The notes under the pieces are model-generated. The model had not been told where the DNA came from. It was given only the letters and a program-made list of their open reading frames with translations, and searched no databases. DNA of 64,000 nt, from the NCBI RefSeq assembly GCF_019734195.1, contig NZ_JAASHM010000002.1, positions 45,585-109,584 of the forward strand. The letters run 5' to 3'. Source of the stretch: Clostridium sp. K13. Its GTDB lineage: Bacteria; Bacillota; Clostridia; Clostridiales; Clostridiaceae. Shown piece by piece: positions 10,350 to 19,470 of the stretch. Within the stretch, counting starts at the first letter, position 1. Each line of letters opens with the position of its first letter. The position numbers and the translations under genes are program-made.

Positions 10350-11555
10350 ATGGATAATGAGAATATTTATGATGCAGCTTATAGCGAAACAGAAGTAAGT
10401 GAAGAGGGAGAAGTAAAACATACTTTTAATGAAGAGCCAAATAAAGATAAAAAAAAGAAGAAGAAAAATAGGAATGGAAATGGAATTGCTAAGTATATAG
10501 CCCTTGCACTTATATGTTCTTTATGTGGTGGGGTAATTGGTTCAGGAGTTACTTATTTTATAACAGATGGAAATAGAAATAATAATTCAGGTAATACTGT
10601 AACGGTAGATCCAGTTTCATTTGCTACTGATAATATGGCATTATCAGCAGCAGATATATATAAGAAAGTGGCTCCAGCAGTAGTTATGGTATCAACTAAA
10701 TCAATACAAAGTGTAAATGGCTGGTTCCAACAAGAAACGGAAGGTATGGGATCAGGATTCATAATAAATAATGATGGATATATTTTAACAAATTATCATG
10801 TTATAGATGGAGCTAAGGAAGTAACTGTAACATTAAGTGATAACAGAGAAGTAAAGGCATCTGTAGTAAACTATGATGCAGATCAAGACGTAGCTATGAT
10901 AAAAATTAATGATGATATAGAAGTTCCTGGAGTTGTTGAGTTAGGGGATTCTGATGCATTACAACCAGGTGAAGAAGTATTAGCTATTGGAAATCCGTTA
11001 TCTAAGGAATTATCATCTACATTAACTAAAGGTATAGTAAGTGCATTAAATAGAAGTGTTGAGACACAAACGGGAGTTAGCACTAATTTAATACAAACAG
11101 ATACAGCTATTAATTCAGGGAATAGTGGTGGACCATTAATTAATACAAAAGGGCAAGTTATTGGTATTAATACATTAAAGGCAAGTGACGGCGCTGAAGG
11201 TATTGGATTTGCAATTCCTATTAATGATGTAAAAGATAAAATTGAATCATTATCTAAGCCGATATTAAACTTAGGTGTATCAATAAGAGCTATAGATGAG
11301 AGCATGGCTAAGCAATTAAATATGGAAGAAGGACTTTACATCGTTGAAGTTAATGAGTTTTCACCAGCAGAAAAAGCAGGATTAAAAGCTGGAGATTTAA
11401 TAGTTAAGGCTGATGGAAATAGAGTTAAAACTTTTGATGAATTACAAGCGGTTAAAAATTCTAAAGAAGAGGGAGATAGTATTAATATTGAGTTTATAAG
11501 AGATGGAAAAACTCAAAATACTACTATAACACTAACTTCAAATACAACAAATTAA
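10350..11555 (+). CDS. htrA: HtrA/DegP-like serine protease with PDZ domain
   Basis: A membrane-anchored quality-control protease of the S1C family, 401 residues. A Lys/Asn-rich cytoplasmic N-terminus precedes a transmembrane helix (about residues 47-72). The trypsin-like domain carries the full catalytic triad: His150 in TNYHVID, Asp180 in DQDVAM and Ser259 in NSGNSGGPL. One PDZ domain (about residues 300-395) contains the GLYIVEVNEFSPAEKAG binding-loop region. The usual single-PDZ Gram-positive layout is complete. It is predicted to degrade misfolded proteins outside the membrane. It has its own promoter and terminator. Confidence 0.94.
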   Translation: MDNENIYDAAYSETEVSEEGEVKHTFNEEPNKDKKKKKKNRNGNGIAKYIALALICSLCGGVIGSGVTYFITDGNRNNNSGNTVTVDPVSFATDNMALSAADIYKKVAPAVVMVSTKSIQSVNGWFQQETEGMGSGFIINNDGYILTNYHVIDGAKEVTVTLSDNREVKASVVNYDADQDVAMIKINDDIEVPGVVELGDSDALQPGEEVLAIGNPLSKELSSTLTKGIVSALNRSVETQTGVSTNLIQTDTAINSGNSGGPLINTKGQVIGINTLKASDGAEGIGFAIPINDVKDKIESLSKPILNLGVSIRAIDESMAKQLNMEEGLYIVEVNEFSPAEKAGLKAGDLIVKADGNRVKTFDELQAVKNSKEEGDSINIEFIRDGKTQNTTITLTSNTTN

Positions 11556-11561
11556 ATAATA

Positions 11562-11596
11562 TAGAGACTATGAATTTTTCATAGTCTCTATTTTTT
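11562..11596. terminator. Bidirectional terminator between htrA and a glycosyltransferase
   Basis: TAGAGACTATGA (11562-11573) pairs with TCATAGTCTCTA (11579-11590), with T-runs on the plus side and A-rich sequence before it, so it can serve both convergent genes. Confidence 0.85.
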
Positions 11597-12725
11597 AATT
11601 TTCTTTACTTTGAAAGACACTTTCATAGGCTTTTAAGGTGGAAATTGCTGTGTTTTTCCAAGTGAATTTTAAGCTATTATTATATCCTTTTTGGCCATAC
11701 TCTTGTAATAATGAATCTGAATTTAATAAATCAATAATTGATAAAGAAAGTTCATCGTTATATAAAGGATTTATTAAAACAGCACAATTATTGGTTACTT
11801 CCGGAATTGAGGTCAAGTTAGATGTAATTACAGGAGTAGAACAACTCATAGCTTCAAGAGGTGGTAGACCAAAGCCCTCATATAATGATGGATAAACAAA
11901 AAGTTCAGCAGCGTTATAAAATATAGGTAAATCATCATCAGGTATAAAACCTGTAAATATAATTTTATCATCTATTAAAAGCTCTTTGCATAGTTCTTGA
12001 AGTTTAATTCCCTCATCTCGTATAGAGCCACATAAAACTAATTTATAGTCCTTTTTTAATGATTTTTGAATTTTACTAAAAGCAATGATAAGTTCTTTTA
12101 CATTTTTTCTTGTACTAAATCCACCTATATATAATATAAAAGGATAATCAATACTATATTTATTTTTAAGGTAATCGATACAGTTAAATTTGTTTAATGG
12201 TTTGTAATTTTTATTGGCAGCTAGGGGAGTAACAAATATTTTATCTGGATTTACTGAAGGGAAAAACTTTATTATATCATTTTTAGAGTATTCAGAAACT
12301 GTTAATATTGCCTTAGAGTTATTAACTATAAAAGGCATATCCCTTAAAAATCTTTCAAGATATCCTCTACCGACAGTCTCAGGTAAAATATAAGGAATTA
12401 GATCGTGAATAGTTACTATAGCTGAAGATGTATATAGTTCATTTAATCCAATACCGTTTTGAGGTATATGATGTAAATCTATGTTATTTTCTTTAATGTA
12501 ATTTGGATAATAATAATTTTCATAAAACCCACCATGTTTTTTTGACGTAAAAATTATTTTGGAATTATATTTTTTATAATTTTCATAATTATCTCCAGCC
12601 CAAAAAATAGAATAATTATTTTTATTATCTATATTAAGAAGTTCTATAAGAAGATTTTCAGTATAGGTACCTATACCAGATCCCTTGTATAAATTAATTC
12701 CTCTAGCATCTATTGAAACTTTCAA
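11595..12725 (-). CDS. GT4-family glycosyltransferase (spore-coat locus, copy 1)
   Basis: The 376-residue protein has the GT-B fold of family GT4: an N-terminal acceptor domain with GSGIGTYT, a linker, and a C-terminal donor domain containing the EX7E-type motif YEGFGLPPLEAM near residue 285. It transfers sugars from nucleotide donors. Start is a TTG behind AGGAGG. A paralogue with the same motifs lies at 15720, and cotS-family genes are divergently placed on either side, which suggests glycosylation of a spore coat or exosporium component. The sugar and acceptor are unknown. No signal peptide is visible, so it acts in the cytoplasm, plausibly of the mother cell. Confidence 0.88.
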   Translation of the reverse strand: MKVSIDARGINLYKGSGIGTYTENLLIELLNIDNKNNYSIFWAGDNYENYKKYNSKIIFTSKKHGGFYENYYYPNYIKENNIDLHHIPQNGIGLNELYTSSAIVTIHDLIPYILPETVGRGYLERFLRDMPFIVNNSKAILTVSEYSKNDIIKFFPSVNPDKIFVTPLAANKNYKPLNKFNCIDYLKNKYSIDYPFILYIGGFSTRKNVKELIIAFSKIQKSLKKDYKLVLCGSIRDEGIKLQELCKELLIDDKIIFTGFIPDDDLPIFYNAAELFVYPSLYEGFGLPPLEAMSCSTPVITSNLTSIPEVTNNCAVLINPLYNDELSLSIIDLLNSDSLLQEYGQKGYNNSLKFTWKNTAISTLKAYESVFQSKEN

Positions 12726-12792
12726 AGTATAACGCCTCCTAAAAAACCTATAATATTATAAATATTATAAATAAGTAATTTATGTGATAGTA

Positions 12793-12823
12793 AACACAAT
12801 GAAATATGTAATTTCATATAATA
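12793..12823 (+). promoter_or_regulatory. Possible sigma-K-type promoter for the first cotS gene
   Basis: CATATAATA (12815-12823) fits the CATAnnnTA -10 pattern of the late mother-cell sigma factor, with an AACAC -35-like element 17 bp upstream. The match is suggestive only, as the region is AT-rich. Confidence 0.3.
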
Positions 12824-12850
12824 AATAGAATAAAACTTTAGGAGTTTGCT

Positions 12851-13846
12851 ATGGATACAGAAAATCTAAAAAAATCTATAGAATCTAATTATTCAATAAA
12901 TGTAAAATCACTTGAAAAAGTTAAAAATAGCTATAAATTAGAAAGTGATAATTCAACCTATGCAATAAAAATAATTAAATATGATTTTGGACATTTCTAT
13001 TTTATTTTATCTGCAATTAAGCATTTACAAAAAAGGAGCTTTAGTAAAATTCCCATTATATTAAAAAATAAAAATAATGGTGATTATATACAGATTGAAA
13101 ATCAGTATGCGTATTTAACAGAATGGATTCCATCTAGAGTTAGTAATTATAATAATCCCATAGAATTGGGTTTAGTAGCTAAAAAATTAGGTGAGCTTCA
13201 TACATGCAGTACTGGATTTACTTTAAATAGAAGTATGAATCCAAGAATAGGCTGGTATTCATGGATAAAAGTTTTTGAAACACGATGTAATGAAATGTTA
13301 GATTTTAAAAACAGAATATATCAAAAAGCATATAAATCTAAATTTGATTATATATATTTAGATAATTTAGAAAGTGAAATAGAAAGAGGAAAAATGGTGG
13401 TTAAGTCATTGCAAGAAAGCAATTATATTGAACTGATGGATAAGGAAGTAATGAAGAGCGGATTTTGTCATCATGACTTTGCACATCATAATATTTTAGT
13501 TGATGAGAATGGAGAATTTAATGTAATAGATTTTGACTACTGTATTTTAGATACTCATTTACATGATTTATCTTCATTATTGATTAGATCAATGAAAGGT
13601 GGTAAATGGAGTAAAGAAAAAGCTAATTTAATTTTAAATAATTATTGCAAAAGTAATAATGTTTATGATGAGGAATTAAAATTAATAAAGGAATTTATTA
13701 GATTTCCACAAGTATTTTGGCAAGTTGGGATTCAATATTATTGGGAACAACAACCTTGGGGAGAGGAATTTTTTATAGAAAAGATAAAAAAATATTTAGA
13801 AGACATTGAATATAGAGAAGAATTTTTAGAAGAGTATTTCAATTAA
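12851..13846 (+). CDS. CotS-family spore coat kinase-like protein (copy 1)
   Basis: The 331-residue protein belongs to the aminoglycoside-phosphotransferase-like CotS/YutH/YsxE group of spore coat proteins. The kinase catalytic loop is intact, HHDFAHHN with Asp209 and Asn214, and the metal-binding DFD follows in VIDFDYC. An N-lobe lysine (AIKIIKY) and the C-terminal FPQVFW segment are typical of this group. Catalytic residues are complete, so small-molecule or sugar phosphorylation is possible, though for CotS itself a structural role in the coat is what is known. It is the first of three plus-strand genes and is divergent from a GT4 glycosyltransferase. Confidence 0.87.
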   Translation: MDTENLKKSIESNYSINVKSLEKVKNSYKLESDNSTYAIKIIKYDFGHFYFILSAIKHLQKRSFSKIPIILKNKNNGDYIQIENQYAYLTEWIPSRVSNYNNPIELGLVAKKLGELHTCSTGFTLNRSMNPRIGWYSWIKVFETRCNEMLDFKNRIYQKAYKSKFDYIYLDNLESEIERGKMVVKSLQESNYIELMDKEVMKSGFCHHDFAHHNILVDENGEFNVIDFDYCILDTHLHDLSSLLIRSMKGGKWSKEKANLILNNYCKSNNVYDEELKLIKEFIRFPQVFWQVGIQYYWEQQPWGEEFFIEKIKKYLEDIEYREEFLEEYFN

Positions 13847-13859
13847 GGAGCGATGCTGT

Positions 13860-14600
13860 TTGGATATAATAGAGTTTTTAAATAGTAATGGAATAATTGT
13901 TGGAGAAGAGAATTTTCCTAAAGGAATGAAGAAAAAATATGTTTGGGATACAGACAAGCAGATATCTCTGATAATTGAAGTACAAAAAATTTTAAAAGGA
14001 AAGAAAATAAATATAATTCCTAGAATTGAAAGTTCAATAGGTAGGGAAATGGAGTCATTTATGGTTCAAAGAAAAAAAATATTAAAAATGGTGAAATCAT
14101 TTGAAGAAAAATATAATAAAAGTGATTTTGATTTTTTTATTATTGAAGAGGGAAATAAAATTTTAAATAGAGCTAATAAATCATTAAATACATTAGATGA
14201 AGAAGCGTACTTAAAAATAATAATAAGGAGTATGAATAATTATGATATATGCCTAGGAAGAGTAGATGAAGGAAATCTAAAGAAAGATGGTTTAGCCATA
14301 AGTATAAGAACTACAAGATATATTTCTTATAATATGATTGAGCATGATTGTTATAATTATATAAAAAGGTTAAGGAAAAGGGGTTATAAAGGAGACATTA
14401 TTAATTTAATAAATGATTTTGCATATAAAGCAAATTTAAATAGTGCTAGTATAAATTATATGACTATATTAGCTAATTATCCTTTAGAATCAATTAAAGA
14501 ACTACTGAAGTTAAAAGAAGATAGAGAAAGATTTAGTGATGAAGAATGGATAAAGGAGATTGGTATTGCTCAAAAGATAGATGGTATTGAACTTTTATGA
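13860..14600 (+). CDS. Degenerate CotS-like protein, probable pseudokinase
   Basis: I do not recognise this 246-residue protein by a named family, but its C-terminal half lines up by eye with the neighbouring CotS proteins: the segment from HDCYNYIKRLRK through ILANYP parallels the helices following the DFD motif in the gene at 12851. The catalytic HxDxxxxN loop is replaced by GRVDEGNL and the DFD motif is absent; the N-lobe is also shorter. It is probably a CotS paralogue without kinase activity. The TTG start has an AAGGAG site at a 9-base spacing. It lies 13 bp after one cotS gene and 13 bp before another, so it is surely in that operon. Confidence 0.6.
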   Translation: MDIIEFLNSNGIIVGEENFPKGMKKKYVWDTDKQISLIIEVQKILKGKKINIIPRIESSIGREMESFMVQRKKILKMVKSFEEKYNKSDFDFFIIEEGNKILNRANKSLNTLDEEAYLKIIIRSMNNYDICLGRVDEGNLKKDGLAISIRTTRYISYNMIEHDCYNYIKRLRKRGYKGDIINLINDFAYKANLNSASINYMTILANYPLESIKELLKLKEDRERFSDEEWIKEIGIAQKIDGIELL

Positions 14601-14613
14601 ATGGAGGAACAAA

Positions 14614-15648
14614 ATGAATAAGTTTAGATATATAGATAAAAGGATATTATGTAGCTATGATTTAAGCGAGGAGTTTTTTTATAAACTAGGCGTAAAGGTT
14701 TATGATATTATTCCATTAAGAAAAGTATTTATTTTATTTACAGATAAGGGAAAGAAGATATTAAAAATAATTAGTTCATCACAAGATAGGATAAAATTTA
14801 TAGATAAAGCTTTAAATATAATTAAGGAAAATGATAGATATATACTTCAATATTGTACAAACTCTAATGGAGATATAATTACAGAGTGGAAAGGGAAGTC
14901 ATATGTATTATTAGATATGATAGAGGGACGAGAAGCAACCTTTACAAATCCAATTGAAGTAGAATGGTGTACTAAAGCTTTAGCAAATTTTCATAATGCA
15001 TCGAAGAATATAATTAATAATTTTACAAATGAAGATATAAGATTAAATAAATCTAAAAACTTAATATATGAATTTTTGAATGATTTATGCTTTATTACAG
15101 AAGCAGAAAGGGTCATAGGTAAGTTTAGTTATAAAAATGAATTTGATATATTATTTTTAGATAATGTATCAAAAGCAAAAAATGATTTAAATAAAAGTAT
15201 AAATCTATTAACTAATAGTTCTTATAATGAACTTTATGCAGATGAAAAAAATATGATTTTATGTCATTTAGATTTAGCACATCATAATTTTATAATTGAT
15301 GAAGATGAAGTTAATATGATAGATTTTGATTATTGTAAAATTGATATTAGATCTATGGATATATATAATCTTATAATAAAAGTAATTAAGAATTATCTTT
15401 ATGATAAAGAAGTAATTAGTAAAATAATAAAGGATTATAGTAGTGTATCTGAAGTTTTAGATGAAGAGAAGGAAGTAATTTATGCAATGCTAAACTATCC
15501 AAGAGATTTTATTAATATTTCTAAGGATTACTATTTGAAACAGAAGTCTTGGGATTATGAAGTATTTTTAAGTAGGTTAAAGGATAAAATTGAAATTGAT
15601 ACTTTTAGAAGTGATTTGTTAAGAAATATAAATGAAAATTTAGAATAA
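14614..15648 (+). CDS. CotS-family spore coat kinase-like protein (copy 2)
   Basis: A second CotS-family protein, 344 residues, with the catalytic loop CHLDLAHHN (Asp220) and IDFDYC intact. The N-lobe lysine is in ILKIIS. I used the ATG at 14614 because TGGAGGAAC precedes it; an in-frame ATG at 14581 overlaps the previous gene. It ends the three-gene plus-strand operon, closed by a perfect palindromic terminator. Divergence from copy 1 is considerable, which argues for old paralogy rather than a recent duplication. The likely place is the spore coat, made in the mother cell. Confidence 0.85.
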   Translation: MNKFRYIDKRILCSYDLSEEFFYKLGVKVYDIIPLRKVFILFTDKGKKILKIISSSQDRIKFIDKALNIIKENDRYILQYCTNSNGDIITEWKGKSYVLLDMIEGREATFTNPIEVEWCTKALANFHNASKNIINNFTNEDIRLNKSKNLIYEFLNDLCFITEAERVIGKFSYKNEFDILFLDNVSKAKNDLNKSINLLTNSSYNELYADEKNMILCHLDLAHHNFIIDEDEVNMIDFDYCKIDIRSMDIYNLIIKVIKNYLYDKEVISKIIKDYSSVSEVLDEEKEVIYAMLNYPRDFINISKDYYLKQKSWDYEVFLSRLKDKIEIDTFRSDLLRNINENLE

Positions 15649-15651
15649 AAT

Positions 15652-15683
15652 AATAAGGGTTATGCATATGCATAACCCTTATT
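15652..15683. terminator. Perfect 32-bp palindromic bidirectional terminator
   Basis: The two 16-bp arms (AATAAGGGTTATGCAT and its complement) form a perfect inverted repeat between the convergent cotS copy 2 and the second glycosyltransferase. Confidence 0.8.
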
Positions 15684-15719
15684 AAATTTAGATAAAAATA
15701 ATTTTTAATATAGTAAAAT

Positions 15720-16838
15720 TTAAAAGTCAATTATATTTTTATAAGCATCTATAGTATTTAAGGCAGTATTTTTCCAAGAATATTTATTACTAGTACTTAA
15801 ACCACGTTCAATCATTGTTAGTTTTAAAAAGCTATCTGTTAATACTCTTTCCATTGAATATGATAGTTCATCAACATCATGTGGATTAACTAAAATTGCT
15901 GAGTTCTGACATACTTCTGGAACTGATGTAACATTAGATGCAATTACAGGTGTGCCACAAGCCATTGCTTCTAGCGGTGGAAGACCAAACCCTTCGTAAA
16001 ATGATGGATAAATTAAAAATTCACAAGCATTATAAAATAAAGGTAAATCTTCTAATGGAATAAAATCAGTAAAAATAACAGAGTCAGTAATACCTAATTC
16101 TATAGCTCGATTTTTATATCTCTCATATGAAAGTCCCTTTTTACCGGTAATTACAATTTTTAAGTCTTTTTTAATGGTGTTTCTTAATAGAGAAAATGCT
16201 TCCATAATACCAATAATATTTTTTCTAGGACTATATCCACCAACATATAATATAAAATTATTATTGATACGATATTTATCTTTAATTACATTTTTACAAT
16301 AGGATCGATTTATAGGTCTATAAATATCTTCAGCGGCTAAAGGAGTAACAAATATTTTTTCAAGAGGAAAATTAAATTCATTAGCTATATCTAATTTAGA
16401 AAACTCAGAAACAGTAATTATTCCATCGCAATTATTTAGTATTTGTGGTATTTCCTCATTAAATATTTTTAAATATCTATTACTTACAGTTTCAGGCATT
16501 CTTAGTGGAATTATATCATGTAAGGTAATGGTCTTACGACAATTAATGTTGTCTGAAAGGCCTACACCATTTTGAGGAACGTGATATAGCTCCATATTAA
16601 AGTTATCTAATAAATTAGGAACTTTTATATTATCCCAAAAGTTATTGTTAGATGAGTCTATTGTGTATTCTATAGAAAAGTTATCTTCAAGCTTTAAATC
16701 AGAATCTTCAGGAATGAAAGTAAGATACTGATTTGAATTATCATATTTACTTAAGTTAGTAATTAATTGATAAGTGTAGGTTCCTATGCCAGTTCCCCTA
16801 TACCATTTTGCGGCTCTTCCATCAATACCAATCTTCAT
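15720..16838 (-). CDS. GT4-family glycosyltransferase (spore-coat locus, copy 2)
   Basis: A 372-residue paralogue of the enzyme at 11595, with the same GTGIGTYTYQL N-terminal loop and the donor-site motif YEGFGLPPLEAMACGTPVI. It begins with ATG. As with copy 1, it is convergent with one cotS gene and divergent from another (16943), so the locus repeats the pattern GT4 followed by divergent CotS twice. This arrangement suggests matched glycosyltransferase/CotS pairs. The sugar transferred is unknown. Confidence 0.88.
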   Translation of the reverse strand: MKIGIDGRAAKWYRGTGIGTYTYQLITNLSKYDNSNQYLTFIPEDSDLKLEDNFSIEYTIDSSNNNFWDNIKVPNLLDNFNMELYHVPQNGVGLSDNINCRKTITLHDIIPLRMPETVSNRYLKIFNEEIPQILNNCDGIITVSEFSKLDIANEFNFPLEKIFVTPLAAEDIYRPINRSYCKNVIKDKYRINNNFILYVGGYSPRKNIIGIMEAFSLLRNTIKKDLKIVITGKKGLSYERYKNRAIELGITDSVIFTDFIPLEDLPLFYNACEFLIYPSFYEGFGLPPLEAMACGTPVIASNVTSVPEVCQNSAILVNPHDVDELSYSMERVLTDSFLKLTMIERGLSTSNKYSWKNTALNTIDAYKNIIDF

Positions 16839-16942
16839 GATTTAATCCTTTCAAAATAGTTATAATTTATTATATTATAATAAATAAAAAATGTTAATAA
16901 AAGAGATGGTATACACATATAAATATAGAGGGGGTGAGGAAT

Positions 16943-17944
16943 ATGATGAGAGAATTTGAAATAGAAAGACAGTTTCAAATAAAAATAGATATAATAAAAG
17001 CTAATAAGGGTATCTATTATTTAAAAACTAATAAAGGTGAGAGATGTCTTAAAAAGATAAATTATGGGCCACAAAAACTTTTGTTTGTTTATGGTGCTAA
17101 GGAACATTTAATAAATAATGGTTTTAATACTGTAGACAGATATTTTTTAAACATAGATGGTGAACCATATGCGTTAGTAAATGAAGATTTATATACTCTA
17201 TCTGAATGGTTAGAAGGGAGAGAGTGTGATTTTCATAACATAGATGAAGTAAAAATAGCTGCAGCAACATTAGCTAAGTTACATGAAGCATCTAAGGGGT
17301 ATGATCCACCAGAAAACTCTAAATTAAAGAGTGATTTAGGAAGATGGCCAAGTCTTATGGAGAAAAGAATAAAATCCCTTGATAAAATGAGAGATATGAT
17401 AAGAAAAAAGAATAGAAAAAGTGATTTTGATTTATTATATTTAAAATCAATGGAGTTCTATAAGGAAATAGGAAAAAAGGCTTTAAATACATTAAGAACA
17501 TCAGAATATGATAAATTATGTGAAAAGGCTGAAATTGAGAAAGGCTTCTGTCACCATGATTATACTTATCATAATATTATACTAGGAAAAGACAATTCTG
17601 TTAGTGTAATAGATTTTGATTATTGTAAAAGAGAAATAAGAACATTTGATATATCAAACTTTATGATAAAAGTATTGAAGCGAAATAAATGGAATATGGA
17701 ATTTGCTAAAGCTATAATAGAGGCTTATAATGAGGTTTCTAGGTTAGAAGAATGTGAATATAATGTATTATATGCCTATTTGCAGTTCCCACAAAGATAT
17801 TGGAGATTAGCTAATAGATATTACTATAATGAGGTTAACTGGGGACAAAATACTTTTGATAGTAAATTAGAAAGTATAATAAATGAAAAGGATGAATATC
17901 TTAAGTTTTTAGATGAGTTTAAAAATGAATATAATACAATTTAA
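16943..17944 (+). CDS. CotS-family spore coat kinase-like protein (copy 3)
   Basis: A third CotS-family protein, 333 residues, with catalytic loop CHHDYTYHN (Asp206), VIDFDYC and the C-terminal FPQRYWR segment. I prefer the ATG at 16943 behind a GAGGGGGTGAGG site; a GTG at 16934 is inside that site. It is transcribed alone, divergently from the GT4 gene at 15720, and ends at a strong hairpin. It resembles copy 1 more than copy 2. Confidence 0.86.
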   Translation: MMREFEIERQFQIKIDIIKANKGIYYLKTNKGERCLKKINYGPQKLLFVYGAKEHLINNGFNTVDRYFLNIDGEPYALVNEDLYTLSEWLEGRECDFHNIDEVKIAAATLAKLHEASKGYDPPENSKLKSDLGRWPSLMEKRIKSLDKMRDMIRKKNRKSDFDLLYLKSMEFYKEIGKKALNTLRTSEYDKLCEKAEIEKGFCHHDYTYHNIILGKDNSVSVIDFDYCKREIRTFDISNFMIKVLKRNKWNMEFAKAIIEAYNEVSRLEECEYNVLYAYLQFPQRYWRLANRYYYNEVNWGQNTFDSKLESIINEKDEYLKFLDEFKNEYNTI

Positions 17945-17970
17945 AAGTCGGCTTTTTAAGCCGACTTTTA
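17943..17970. terminator. Bidirectional terminator between cotS copy 3 and yabG
   Basis: AAAAGTCGGCTT pairs with AAGCCGACTTTT, with T-rich and A-rich flanks on the respective 3' sides. Confidence 0.85.
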
Positions 17971-17982
17971 AATTATATTAAT

Positions 17983-18882
17983 TTATATAAATGGAGATTT
18001 CGGATAACCTTCTCTATACTTACCGCGAGTTTGTAATCCACCAATACCTTTTATACCTGTTATAGTATTTTCAACAATATTAGTTATTGATACAACTGAA
18101 TCAATAGTTGTATAAGCAATTTTTTCACATACGAATACAGGATCAAGACAATGGATTAAAACACGACTTGGAGAACTAGCAAAGTTAGCGCCTGCATCTA
18201 ATAAACATTCATAGCATGATTGACAAGCTCCAGCAAAAATAACTAACTCATCATAGCTTGAATTATAATTTCTAAGAGCTTTAACAGCATCTATATAGTA
18301 TTTTGAATTTCTATAGTTATTTAAGTCTAAGTAATCATTACTTTCTTTTAAAACGCTATCATGTCCTGTTAATACTACTATATCAGGTTTAATTTCCTTA
18401 ACTAAATCTACAACATGACCAGCTTGCTCTCTTTCAGATATAGCACGACCAACAGCATCTAATGAAAGTTGTTTATATACTTTTAAACATGTTTCTAAAT
18501 AATCTCTATCACCATCAATGTGAAGTATTTTTCCAGGGCGGCCAAACATTAAGTCTTTATTTGGAGTATTTTTTTGACTTTTACTTCCTCGAGACAATAA
18601 AATTGGCCCATTTTTACAGTTGTTTTTAGAAGAGTTTTCAGAACGAGTATTAACAGCTTTTTTTATAGCATCATTAACACGGCTATTTAATATTTTTTCT
18701 TTTTCACCAACAAAGTCAACATCAACTGGTTCTAAATCAGTTTCAGGAGAATCAGCTATTATTCTAATGCTAATTCCCTTAAGAATATATACTAGTTTGC
18801 CATCTACTTCTTTTATATCTATTATTTTAAAAGTTATATCTTTATCGTATGATTTTCTAACTACAGTATCACCTATTACCAT
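17983..18882 (-). CDS. yabG: Sporulation-specific protease YabG
   Basis: YabG is a mother-cell protease that processes coat proteins during spore maturation and, in Clostridioides difficile, germination proteins. The 299-residue length, the N-terminal beta-barrel-like start (GDTVVRKSYD), the central HIDGD segment and the cysteine-rich stretch FAGACQSCYECLLDAG are typical. Conserved Cys and His residues there are candidates for the active site. Its position just before veg matches the conserved yabG-veg order in Firmicutes. It begins with ATG after a GGAG site. Regulation by late mother-cell sigma factors is expected but not visible to me with certainty. Confidence 0.93.
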   Translation of the reverse strand: MVIGDTVVRKSYDKDITFKIIDIKEVDGKLVYILKGISIRIIADSPETDLEPVDVDFVGEKEKILNSRVNDAIKKAVNTRSENSSKNNCKNGPILLSRGSKSQKNTPNKDLMFGRPGKILHIDGDRDYLETCLKVYKQLSLDAVGRAISEREQAGHVVDLVKEIKPDIVVLTGHDSVLKESNDYLDLNNYRNSKYYIDAVKALRNYNSSYDELVIFAGACQSCYECLLDAGANFASSPSRVLIHCLDPVFVCEKIAYTTIDSVVSITNIVENTITGIKGIGGLQTRGKYREGYPKSPFI

Positions 18883-19037
18883 TTTTTCTCCTAATAATTA
18901 CATTATTACAGTTTATAGTATGTTTTTTTATTAAGCTTTGCCCCAATATAGATATTATAAATGAATAAAAAATAATAAAAAATGCAATAATAATTAATAG
19001 ATGCTATAAATGGTTTAAAAAAAAGAAAAAGTTTACA

Positions 19038-19066
19038 TTGACAATACTACTGGAAAGTGATAAAAT
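19038..19066 (+). promoter_or_regulatory. Upstream veg promoter (P1)
   Basis: TTGACA (19038-19043), a 17-bp spacer and TAAAAT (19061-19066) make a good sigma-A promoter, located 41 bp upstream of a second one. Confidence 0.65.
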
Positions 19067-19078
19067 ATTTGGATTTAA

Positions 19079-19107
19079 TTGACAAAAATGCTAAAAAGCT
19101 TTATAAT
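19079..19107 (+). promoter_or_regulatory. Consensus veg promoter (P2)
   Basis: TTGACA (19079-19084) and TATAAT (19102-19107) are both perfect consensus hexamers at 17 bp. The veg promoter is a well-known strong vegetative promoter in Bacillus subtilis, so the tandem arrangement here fits. Confidence 0.85.
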
Positions 19108-19130
19108 ATAAATAGAAAGATGGTGGTCAT

Positions 19131-19367
19131 GTGGAAAAGAATAGAACCTTAGCCAACATACGAAAAGATATAGAAAACCATGTAGGCGAAAAGGTAACAC
19201 TAAAAGCAAATGGTGGAAGAAAGAAGATACTTGTAAATGATGGAGTAATTGAAAGTGTTCATCCTAGTATTTTTGTTGTAAGATTGGAAAGTGACACCCA
19301 AAGAACAGTAACTTATAGTTATTCAGATGTTTTAACTAAAACTGTATTATTATATTATGCAGTATAA
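19131..19367 (+). CDS. veg: Veg protein
   Basis: A 78-residue protein that matches Veg, a small abundant protein which in Bacillus subtilis stimulates biofilm formation through the SinR pathway and may influence germination. The pattern LANIRKDIENHVGEKVTLKA and the lysine/arginine-rich GGRKKI are characteristic of the family. Start is GTG with a weak GGTGG-type site. Two consensus promoters lie directly upstream and a strong terminator follows, so it is a monocistronic, strongly expressed gene. The molecular activity of the family is not established. Confidence 0.93.
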   Translation: MEKNRTLANIRKDIENHVGEKVTLKANGGRKKILVNDGVIESVHPSIFVVRLESDTQRTVTYSYSDVLTKTVLLYYAV

Positions 19368-19402
19368 ATAAGAGCTTCGAAATTTTCGAAGCTCTTATTT
19401 AT
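19367..19402 (+). terminator. Terminator of veg
   Basis: AATAAGAGCTTCGAAA and its complement form a long hairpin ending in a T-rich run. Confidence 0.85.
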
Positions 19403-19470
19403 TTTATTTAAAAATATTTAAAAGTTATTTCTAAAATTTAACTTTTAATAATATATATTTATAAAGAAAT

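Noticed and set aside
10883-11305. A 140-codon minus-strand frame inside htrA
   Set aside because: It is the shadow of a strongly biased AT-rich coding sequence on the other strand, with no start signals. The same holds for the minus-strand frames in murA, spoIID, mbl and others.
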